Source of the DNA: Euonymus europaeus
Lineage: Eukaryota > Streptophyta > Magnoliopsida > Celastrales > Celastraceae
Assembly (NCBI GenBank): GCA_963580455.1
Contig: OY756958.1
Coordinates: 7,452,501-7,516,500 of the forward strand
DNA length: 64,000 nt
Direction: 5' to 3'
Shown here one piece after another: positions 55,217 to 64,000 of this stretch. The notes below the pieces were generated by a model. It did not search any database. It worked only from the letters and a program-made list of their open reading frames with translations, and was not told where the DNA came from. Positions within the stretch are counted from its first letter, which is position 1. Each line of letters starts with the position of its first letter. The translations under genes were made by a program, and so were the position numbers.

Positions 55217-56619
55217 TCAATGAACCATTACGACCCCCATGACTAGATGATGCCTGAGATCCTTGAGGCCGCGAGTTAGGAGTCCATATAGGCCTATTGG
55301 CGTCATGACTTGAGTCTTCGTGATGGGATTACGATGCGATATTTTCTTGCCTCCATACCGTTGATCAAAGATGGTTGAAAGTTCCATAGCAGCCATTAAA
55401 AAGTGAGGCCATTGTGCCCGCACATCAATTTGAAGTTCCTCATGTAAGCCACCCACATAACAAGACACCAGTAGCTCCTCTGAAAAATCAATGGTCCGGC
55501 AAGCTAACTTGGTAAATTAGGCTTGGATCTCTTTCAAAGACCCTGTCTGAGAAAATTTGGCCAAAGCTGAGTTAAAATCCATGATATCACTGCTGCCGAA
55601 CTGCTTCATGAGCATCGCCGCAAACAAAACCCAAGAAGAAGAACTCACATAACCAGTGCTGAACCACTTTTTCCAGGCTGCCACTTCCTCTGTCAAGTGC
55701 ATCTCCTCTACACTTACCCTCTTATCTTCCGAAACTTGATGGTGTTCAAAGAACTGCTCAGCTTTTTTCAACCACTCAACTGGGTCTTCACTCTCGCTGA
55801 ATCTATCTAGATCCAACTTCATATGACGCATGGTTGGCTAGTAAGGATCTACAAACTGGTTGAGGTTTTGCCAATAGTTATTAAAGGTTATACCCGAAGG
55901 TGGTTGGGAATATGGAAATAGTTGGGGCGTAGAGTATGCCATCCTTGGAGGCACGGGTAGAGAACCAAAGACTTGAGGGATGAAAGGTTGAGTCATCGGA
56001 AGAGATCCCAAGGATGTGGTATGGGTTCCCACCCTGTAAGGAAGGATATATATATAGATAAGCTTGCGGTTTGGGAGACATAAAAAGTCAGGGGAGTTTA
56101 GGGTCCAATAGGTAGAGGAATAAAAGGCACTGAGGTCAAAGTCACCGTCGATTGGGCTTGAGGTTCAGGAAATGAGCCAAAGGCGATGGGCGAAGTCATC
56201 ATTGGATGGGTAGTGTTTGGGATGGGTAAAAGTAACAAAGGTTTCGTAGGGTGAGTTGAGGTGGGTAACGGTGTGGAAATAGGGTTGCTAGCTATAGGAC
56301 ATGGCAAGAGAGACGACAATGGTGTAGTAGGGTGTGTTGTTGTTGGTAACAGGGTGGAGAAGTTAGAGTTGGCCGAAGGGGCTTGCAAGGGAGTGGTTGG
56401 TATAGGTAAAGGTGATGCAGGAGAGGGCCGATCTTGAAACATCTGTCTAATTTCAGACAGAATTTTTCGTCGAAGATTCTCTTGCCTAGAAGCAATTCCC
56501 TCCACAGCCGCTAACAAGGATTGGAGTCTCACATCAGTGGCTTCTTTGTGGGTCTCCCAATCAAACTCAACTGCTTGGCATTCTGAGGTGTTTCGTGGTT
56601 TAGGTCCTATGAAACTTAG
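55217..56619 (-). pseudogene. Reina-like gag
   Basis: The reading begins near 56600 just inside the PBS (CQAVEFDWETHKEATDVRLQ, SLLAAVEGIASRQENLRR). It continues through a long Pro/Ser/Thr-rich region, then the retrotransposon gag domain (MRHMKLDLDRFSESEDPVEW, EQFFEHHQVSEDKRV, VLFAAMLMKQFGSSD) at 55517-55831, then SCYVGGLHEELQIDVRAQWP at 55400-55468. Breaks occur near 56100, 55838, 55516 and 55330. The open frame upstream of the PBS in the LTR is not part of the gene. Confidence 0.8.
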
Positions 56620-56870
56620 CTCTGATACCAAAATGTTGGTACCTGTAGCTGAACCAAGCTGGAAACAGAGAAAGAGATATTTGGGAGAAGAAGAAGCTAC
56701 AAAAGAGAATACTTTTTCATAGATAGCCCTCCACACACGAGGACAGCCCTAGAAGAAGGGCAACAAGGACATTAAATGTCAGATAGCTGACTTAATTGTA
56801 TTATAAGAAATTACATACTAAACCAGAAAATAAGAACTGGAATAACAAAAGAGACACGGGCATCTCATCA

Positions 56871-57300
56871 AAGCACGAAGGCAGAAAAATCATGGAATAT
56901 GGATTTCGGGTTTGGAAAATGCTAATGATCCATAGACTAATTCAGAAATGCTAAATGTATTTAATTGCTTATATACATAACATACGTAATTTATGTTTTT
57001 GGTATGCGAAATGTGCATGCCATATATATTTTTTTAAGGGACAAATTTTTTTATCTTGTTATAACCCTAATTCTCCTAGACATTCTGCATCTCTCCTTCT
57101 TTTAACTCAACATATTCTCTCTCTTGATTATTGTCATTTCAATTGTACTTTGTCTCATTTTTGCTTAACTTTCATATTTGAGCTAAGTCTTTTGCTCGGA
57201 ATGGAAGGATTGGGTGGCAAGTCGAAGTCATTGTTATCAACGTATGCATATGGCAATCTGAATTGGTGATTTTTGGTTGGATTTTGAAATTTATCACGGT
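56871..57300. repeat. Duplicated flank, right copy
   Basis: Counterpart of 51115-51366 with about 180 additional bases (56924-57105). It starts immediately at the outer edge of the 5' LTR (56870/56871). It contains the second version of the candidate exon (ATG at 57201). Confidence 0.9.
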
Positions 57301-57729
57301 TTTTTTTTGTTTGTTCTTAAGAGAAACACGTTCTCTTGCTATGTTCGAACAACTATTAGCCTGGTCTACATTTAATTCTTGTGTGGATTTCGGGTTTTTT
57401 GTCTTTAAATTTGGGAGATCGATTTTTTACAATGGTTTGAACAATAAGTTGGGATTTAACGGTGTTTGTTGTCTGGAAAATCGGGGGTTCCATTTATGTT
57501 GTCGAGACATTCCATAGTTTTTATCAAACAAATTATCTTAACTAATTTAAATGTAATTATTTGGTCTGAAATAAATATTTATTACAATGTAATTATATTG
57601 GTCTGGACAACACTGATTTTAATTGCAAAGCAATTGTTGGACTATTTTTGATAGCTTTTTGTGTATGATTGCAATTTAATTAACAAACTACTTTTGTTCC
57701 ATTACATTTTATCATTTTCACAAAACCTT
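57301..57729. other. Unassigned non-coding sequence
   Basis: T-rich start, no recognisable product in any frame. It could be intron sequence of the unknown + strand gene or plain intergenic DNA. Confidence 0.4.
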
Positions 57730-58650
57730 ATGAAATAGAAACCTGAAAAATACAACTTGCAACAGCGTATGTCGTTATATAAGCTAAATAATCACTAATC
57801 TTAACATAAGGAACTTCAATTACACTAGAATCTAGATTGTTCTTGATGTAGTGTCTGTCTAATTCAACATGCTTTGTTCTGCCATGTTGAACAAGATTTT
57901 TAGTAATCTCAATAGTTGTAATGTTATCACAACATAGCATCATTCACTTCTTTGGACCATACCCTAGATCTTCTAAGAGTATTTTAAGCCAAGAAAGTTT
58001 TGTGGTTACATAATTTAGGGCACAGTAATATGTCTTAGCGCTAGAAAATGCTATCACATGTTGTTTATTACTTCTCCAAGCACTAAATTTCCTCCAAAAA
58101 AACATAGGTATTCATAACTAGATTTTCTATCCTATCTGGATCCGAAAAAGTCATAATTAGTATATCCAACAACATCCAAGTAACCACGTCGAGAAAACAT
58201 AATACCTTGTATTGGAGAGGATTTCAAGTAAGCTAGAACTTGATTCACTGCATCCATATGTTGATTACCTAGGTTATGCATAAATTGACTCACAACACTA
58301 ACTACATTTGATATGTTAGGTCTAGTATGAGCCACATAAATCAACTTTCACGCTAACCTTTGATATCTCTCCTTATTAGTAGGAACCTAATCGGGGTAAA
58401 ACCATAGTTCACTTCAATAGGAGTATCAACAAGTTCACACTCAGAATTTCTAGTTTCAACCAAAAGGTCTAACACATATTTTCTTTGAGAAAGTAACAAC
58501 CTTTGCTTAGACCGAGACACTTCAATAACCCAAAAAAGATTAGAAACAATTACCTCAGGTTCAACCTTAGAAGAGTCATCCGATGGCATGATAATATCAT
58601 CAATAGGAGGATGTGAAGAAGGTTCTATAAGAGAATGTCAAGGTACAATT
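57728..58650 (-). pseudogene. copia RT end and RNase H (- strand)
   Basis: FWVIEVSRSKQRLLLSQRKY and VLDLLVETRNSECELVDTPI (RT C-terminus), TRPNISNVVSVVSQFMHN, AVNQVLAYLKSSPIQGIMFS and VGYTNYDFFGSR (RNase H), then CCDNITTIEITKNLVQHGRT with KHVELDRHYIKNNLDS. The sequence upstream is linker (PSSHPPIDDIIMPSDD-like), so the RT catalytic block was deleted. Confidence 0.85.
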
Positions 58651-59198
58651 TTTCTTCCTTATATAACCCTTCTACCAAAAATGTGAGGCCTTTCATTTTT
58701 ATCTCTCTCGAGTACAAAGACAGCTCATGGCACAAGCTCAAGAGAGATCTTCCTCGCCCAAAACAAGTTCAAAAGTTCACTCCATCTCACCCAAAATAGC
58801 CCAATGCTCCATACCTTCTTTCCGACAAACCATAATTGTTCCTCTTCTTTACTATGAATCTCGCCCAGAAGAGGAACAAGGGATACATCTCTAGAAAAAT
58901 AATATACTCGTTCACAAATAATAGTTCCCTGTAGGTGAAACACAACATAGTGCACAAGGATCATATTTGTCAAATTAGATAAAATGAACATGGACATAAC
59001 ACACACAACCAAAAACCTTGACAACATTCTCAAAGGAGACTAATAGTCAATTATGCGTTCAGGCATTCTATTGATGAGAAAAACAACAGTCAGAACAACA
59101 TCACCCTAATTTTTTTTGAGAACTTGCATAATTAGACACAAGGCTCTATCTACTGCTAGGAGTTGTCAGTTCTTACGTTATGTTATACCATTTTGTTG

Positions 59199-59522
59199 TT
59201 ATGTGCAATCACATGTGGCTTGTTGAAGGATGCCATGAAGCTTATAAAAATCAACAAGTGAAGTAATGACAAAATCACGACCATTGTCAGAAAGAAACAC
59301 TTCAATTTGGGTGTGAAATAGTGTGGCAGTCATCTTATAAAATTGAGGAACCACATGAATAACATCTCTCTTGGATTTTAATAAATAGACCCAGCTCACC
59401 CTAGTGCACTCATCAATAAAAGAGATAAAGTATTTATGATATGAAGAATTAGGAGTAGAAAAAGGACACCAAACATCAGTATAAACACATGAGAAAGGTT
59501 GAGAACTTTTATTGAAACTCAC
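59199..59522 (-). pseudogene. copia integrase core (- strand)
   Basis: Reads VYTDVWCPFSTPNSSYHKYF (first Asp), ISFIDECTRVSWVYLLKSKR, IEVFLSDNGRDFV (second Asp) and VDFYKLHGILQQATC, after which the frame stops before the Glu. It is a clear integrase match on its own. Neighbouring frames carry the rest, with stops between them. Confidence 0.85.
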
Positions 59523-60925
59523 TTTAAAAGGAACCTGATGATTTTTTGTATAATGCTTTGTTCACATCGTAAGCTTGAAACAAGTACTTTGTAAAATAAC
59601 TTTGGAAACAAACGTTCTAAATAGCCAAACAAAAGATGACCCAACCGACAATGCAATTACAAAATCTTTTCCTCAACAGACTTCTCTCTTATTGATGTAA
59701 CACTTGGAATGGACTTGGAATGTAATGCTCGAGATCCCTCCAAGTATTAAAGACCCCCTCTATCTTTACTAGTGTCAATATTTGTCCTCGTAACATTGTT
59801 TTGAAACACACAATGAGTAGAATGAAAGGTGATAGAAAATTTAAGTTTTTGGTAAGTTGGCTTATAAAAAAAGATTATTGGAGAGAGTAGGTGCACAAAG
59901 AAGACATAGATAGAGTTGGAGAAAGAGAAACATTTCTGGCACCAGTAACAACCATGAGAGAGCTCCATTAGCAATCCGAACAAACTTAATAGATGGTGCT
60001 TTTAGTGAATGAAACAATGAAGAATTGCTAGTCATATGATCAGTAGCCTCTGAATCAATAACCCAAGTATGGTTAGTAGAAGAATTAAAAACAAAACAAA
60101 AATCGTTACCTTGAGAAAACTCTCATCATACATGTGAAGCACTAGATGGAGATAGCTCAGAAATTGAAATATGAGACGACATCTTATTTTTCTTCTCAGC
60201 TTGCTTAAGTTTGATCCATTATGGATAACCATGCTTCTTCCAGTAAACATCAACAGTATGTCGAGTTCCATTACAATGAATACAATGAAGAATGAAATCA
60301 GACATGTTAGTCATTCCATAAGAAGGAAGTGATGGAGAACTTGACTTCTTTATGACCAAGGTAGAGACTTCAACATGATCTTAGTACCTCTAGTAACCTG
60401 TCTCTACACCTCCTTACGAACCTAGGAATATGCCTCCTCCAAGTTGGGTAAAAAGGAAGTAGCAAGAACATGACTACGTAAACATGGTCTCAGCCAACCT
60501 CTTTCTATATTTCTCAATATCAGTTGTACAACTCATCTCATTAAACCTCCTATAATCTGTTGGAAACCACACAAAGATCCCACATTGAAAAAATAGAAGA
60601 GATCCTAACATAATCAAGTTCCATAAAAATTGAATTGAGTTCATTTATAGTAATCAGCAAGTGGACAACCATTCTGATGTCACTAAAAAATCCCTTTTGC
60701 TCAATTTATAGACCTGTGAAGAATTGGATGCATCAAGAAACTTTTTTTTATGGCATCCCATACCTCCATTGTCATGCCACATTGAACAAAATAGGACATG
60801 AGATAAGGAGTCATGGAATTAATGTGTCAGGACTTAACTAGTACATCTGGTCCTTCCCATTCATTATAGATGCATTCACTTTCAGATGGTGCAACTTTTC
60901 TCTTAGTAATACAACACTTTTTCAT

Positions 60926-61110
60926 TCAACCATAAATATACATTTTAAGGAGTTTGGAGCAAATTCTATAATTGGTTCCATCCAATTTAACATGAATTGG
61001 AGAAGACCCCTCTTGAATCAACACTGTAGAATGCAACATGTTATCTAGATATCTAGTGACAATGTCACTACTACTAGGAGACTTCTTTGCTAAAGACATA
61101 GTAACGATTG
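60926..61110 (-). pseudogene. copia gag start (- strand)
   Basis: The frame reads MSLAKKSPSSSDIVTRYLDN, then SSPIHVKLDGTNYRICSKLL and a stop near 60926. 'KLDGTNYxxWSxxL' is a standard copia gag N-terminal motif, here with Trp replaced by Cys. The ATG at 61100 is the plausible start. Confidence 0.7.
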
Positions 61111-61265
61111 GGCAGTGGAAGAGAGAAACAACAAACAAAAAAAAAAAAAAAAGCAAACCTGCACACCTTTGCAACTGAAACAACTCAAAATCAAACAAAG
61201 ACCACCTTCGCTATTGAAGCAACTCAAAATATCGAACAGAGACAACAGAACGTCGTGACTAATAA

Positions 61266-62224
61266 TGTAATACCCTGACCCAAAAACCTCAAAGAAAAAT
61301 AATAACAATAATAGTAATATTAAATGGTAAATTTGGATGAATGGATTACTGATAAATAAAATAGAAAATACATATAATTATGTTAACGATATATGTGTGT
61401 ATATATATATAGATATATATAATAAAAATAAAATAAAAAAATACAGAACAACCCACTTTCGATGGGCCTACATGCCCACTTTCAGTGGGCATGAAATGGC
61501 CATTTGGCCCAGTGGCCATTAATTATTTATATATATATATATATAAATGGGTGGAATGTTGTTGGCCACACAAGCAACATTCCACAAAATATGAAAAGAA
61601 GAACCAGTGGTTCTTCACGAGTGAAAGTGTGCATTCGAAAGAGAGAGAGGAGAAGAGAAAGAGATTTTCCAAGATTAAAGTGGGGTTTTGAAGGATTTTT
61701 GTTGCATATCAACAATCAAGGAATGCTCAAGGAAGAAGTTGTGAGTTTGAAGTTAATTTTTGGAGTTTTTCCAAGTTAGGTTTTTTGAGTTAGATTTGTG
61801 TAAAACTTCCATAAGTTTACTTAGAAGCTTTAAGAACATGATTTTATACATGATTGTGAATCCTTATTTAGGTTATTTGATCATTTTGGAATTGAAAGCT
61901 TATTGGAGGAAATTTCAAGTTTTGGTGGAAATCCTAAAAAGAGAAAGAGGTTGGATTTTCTTTGAATTTATGGCTTAATTCACATTTGTAAATATTATTA
62001 GAGAAATATTAATTGTGGAATGAGTCGTAAAATTATCATATGTTAGGTTTGGGAATTCAAACCCTAGAATTGGAAATTTTCCAATTTTGGTGAATTTATG
62101 CAGATTCGAGGTAGGGGATTCTAGCCCAATCTTTCGATTCTTTCTTATTATCTAAAATGCGTTATATAATCTTCATTGTTATTCATATTTGTGTTTTTCC
62201 TTATTTGCTCCCTAAGGAAAAACG
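61266..62224 (+). mobile_element. Tekay-type chromovirus LTR, 5' part
   Basis: It begins TGTAATACCCTGACCC and follows the solo LTR 15087-~16065 base for base with moderate divergence. Shared landmarks: GTGGAATGTTG, CAACATTCCAC, GAGGTAGGGGATTCTAGCCC, TCTTCATTGTTATTCATATT and AAGGAAAAACGA. Homology stops at 62224 in mid-LTR, so the copy is truncated or interrupted there. Confidence 0.85.
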
Positions 62225-62744
62225 AGTCTTATCTAGCTAGTGGAATGATGAACTCGTTGGTTAGAGTTCATTAAGAAAGGGATTTTCAAAATAGAATTAG
62301 TATCCTTAAGAAAATTTGCATGAGAATGATAAGTGTGTTAAATTTGAGAAAATAAAGTTCCTTAAGAGGGAAGGCATGTATCAAAGGGATGAAGATTTGT
62401 TTATAAATAATTAAATGATATGGTGTTTAGAATGACTGAAAAAAAAATGAAGAAGGTTAAAACAGTCTGAAACTATCGGAAGTACTAGATGTTGGTGGCT
62501 CTATTTAATAACACTAAATGGTAGGCAAATGGGAACTTATAATGTGAGTATGAAATTTTTGGTAAGAAGTTTGGACTGTTGGGATGATGTCCTAAAAAAC
62601 ATACCATGTAAAGACAATTCTGAAATTCAAGAATAAACATTTTATGATTGCATTTGTGTTTTAAATGTTTTATTTTAAATATTTCATTTATATGTGAATG
62701 TTCTAACAAGGTCTAAGGATGTTAGATATGTGAATCTTGGATAC
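62225..62744. other. Unassigned non-coding sequence
   Basis: Follows the broken LTR. No coding frame. It may be the outer part of the dispersed repeat that starts near 62745, whose left limit is not defined. Confidence 0.35.
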
Positions 62745-63510
62745 TCAGATACACTTATAGTGTGAGTATAGATTGACACAAGATTCATTATTACATTCTA
62801 AATCATTAGTCACAACCAGATTAACAAAGTTAGGCACTTTGTTGATATAGGTTGTAGTGCATGGACATCTCCAATTAGGGGAATGGTTTGTCTTGACCGT
62901 TTGAGAGGATTCTCGGATTGGTGCACTAGTGTGTATGTGGACATATACATTGACGGACTTACATAGGAATGAACAACTAGAAACGTGCTATCAAAGAGTT
63001 GTTCATCTTATAGCTATGGGAGTACGGTATATCTCAAGCTTGAGTAGGTCAATACGTTTATACTTATAGCGTGTGCATTTTGATTCATCAATAAGTGAGA
63101 CACGCACTATTGTCAAAATCTTGATGATTTGGATGTATGCCACTAGGGTATAAGCGCATACCTACAAAATAGTCATTCATGTACTTTCAGTTATGAAAGT
63201 GTAAGCACCCATCTGAGAGGTTCAAATTAATCTATCTAAAAAACTATGCATAGTGATTCTAACGAATCAAGCGTTGTGAATTAAATTGATCGACGGGTCA
63301 ATTTAATACGCTTAGAGGATAGATATAAAGGAATCTGGAGCTCAGAGAAAATATGGATTTTGGAGTGTTTGATAGTATGAATAAATTCACTCCATCTTAC
63401 CGGGTGTTGCATGGAGGATATGCAAGTACACTTCCCATAGGTCAGGGATAGGTTTCTAATTATGGAAAAGCCTCGATGTAAGAATCGTACATATTGGGGA
63501 GTGCATCCAA
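62745..63510 (+). repeat. Dispersed non-coding repeat, copy 2
   Basis: Reverse-complement partner of 39845-40520, about 22 kb away. Shared words are listed there. It is longer in the middle (63140-63260), with an extra TGCACTTGT-poor segment. No coding potential. Confidence 0.8.
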
Positions 63511-64000
63511 AGTTCAGGTAGTGTCAGACGAACATTGGATTGTTATATTATTCCTAGTCATAGAGTTTGACGGTAAAGAATAATATTTCGGGAGCCACAA
63601 TATGTATGTCCTGTGGAGTCCCCTTGGTAGCTCTATATATTCTCTTGTCCTATTTAAGGAAGATCGGCAAAATTTACCATATCACAACGGTTGTTGGAAA
63701 AGTTACAAGAATGGAATTTGTATAACAAATAGATACAATTTTATTGGGTTTTGGTTTTCCAAAGATAACCCTAAGATAAAATTGTTTTTGTTAAGATATA
63801 CAAAATTCTTGTAAGTGTATTTATGTAAAAATAACAAATCTCGGAGTTTTGATTTAGATTGTAAAATAAATATTTTACATAATCAAAAACAAATTAAAGT
63901 CAAGAATGGACCAAGGAACAAAACAAATTTGAGCCTTGAATTCTTGAAATATTGGGCCAAGCTAGGCTTAAACCATGTTATTGCATAGCAATATATGGCC
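63511..64000. other. Unassigned non-coding sequence at window end
   Basis: It includes CTCTATATATTCTCTTGTCC near 63631, a possible promoter-like TATA context. The short frame at 63602-63814 has no recognised product. Confidence 0.35.

Larger units (their letters stand above)
51514..56870 (-). mobile_element. Reina-like chromovirus
   Basis: 5' LTR 56870-56634 (237 bp, starts TGATGAGATGCCCGTG), PBS TGGTATCAGAGC at 56630-56619, gag, protease, RT, RNase H, integrase, chromodomain-like end, purine tract GTTTGAGGGTAGGGA, 3' LTR 51740-51514 (227 bp, start changed to CGATGTGATG). Total 5357 bp. Short LTRs, initiator-Met PBS and chromodomain suit the Reina clade of chromoviruses. All frames carry stops or shifts. 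Confidence 0.85.
57730..61110 (-). mobile_element. Strongly decayed copia element (- strand)
   Basis: Order on the - strand: gag start near 61100 (MSLAKKSPSSSDIVTRYLDN), zinc-knuckle region (60200-60300), protease/pre-integrase traces (59600-60080), integrase (59199-59522), linker (58620-59040), end of RT and RNase H (57728-58650). Most of the RT core is missing. No LTR was recognised. Many stops mark it as old. Confidence 0.8.

Noticed and set aside
56098..56736. 212-codon frame taken as a host protein with a signal-like start
   Set aside because: Its first part lies in the LTR and PBS of the Reina-like element; the rest is the Pro/Ser/Thr-rich gag region.

Overview
This window looks like a repeat-dense, AT-rich stretch of a flowering-plant (probably eudicot) nuclear genome. 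The evidence is the element mix: Ty3/gypsy (Tat/Ogre-like, Athila-like, Tekay-like and Reina-like chromoviruses), Ty1/copia, LINE, Helitron, MULE and a Cassandra-type LTR, plus pieces of one intron-containing plant gene with GT..AG junctions. Nothing prokaryotic is present: no operons, CRISPR or rRNA operon. No intact host gene was found. The species cannot be named from the sequence alone.

Layout. 1-4524 is the 3' end of a Tat/Ogre-type element: a GGATTAAA-rich hypervariable 3' region with a 49-bp tandem array, a polypurine tract and a 2.55-kb LTR with its own ~180-bp subrepeats. It interrupts a decayed + strand copia element (4525-7975) that carries an internal tandem duplication. 8317-8776 is a 221-bp inverted repeat at 98% identity. 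8925-10390 is a MULE-like element with long TIRs and a FAR1-like fragment, followed by a MuDR-type transposase fragment (10806-11436). 11440-22273 is a nest: remains of a - strand chromovirus, a 5'-truncated + strand Athila element, and inside that a 2.16-kb solo LTR with a perfect ACCCT target duplication. 23213-26520 is a - strand copia remnant. Its LTR runs into an array (26570-28242) of about 13 units of ~122 bp in alternating orientation. These units carry tRNA-type A and B box motifs, and they are the most unusual structure here.

28395-40520 holds a Tat RT scrap, a 5'-truncated LINE, a Cassandra-like LTR with 5S rRNA-derived sequence, a Tekay-like chromovirus with its 3' LTR, an Athila/Tat-like LTR end, a LINE tail, a non-autonomous Helitron and a dispersed non-coding repeat. 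40558-50909 holds the only recognisable host gene: a - strand ERD2/KDEL-receptor pseudogene. Exons 1, 3, 4, 5, 6 and 7 were found and exon 2 was not. It has in-frame stops, a tandem 3' duplication with an internal deletion, and a nearly complete copia element (44790-49720, ATCCA target duplication) in an intron. 51115-57300 is a Reina-like chromovirus with 0.23-kb LTRs, flanked by copies of the region upstream of ERD2. 57730-61110 is a decayed copia element. 61266-64000 is a partial second copy of the Tekay-type LTR followed by the dispersed repeat.

How it works together: the window records serial insertion and decay around one dying gene. No coding unit here looks intact enough to act alone. 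The parts most likely to have present-day activity are structural: inverted repeats able to give hairpin or small RNAs, and pol III-type internal promoter motifs.
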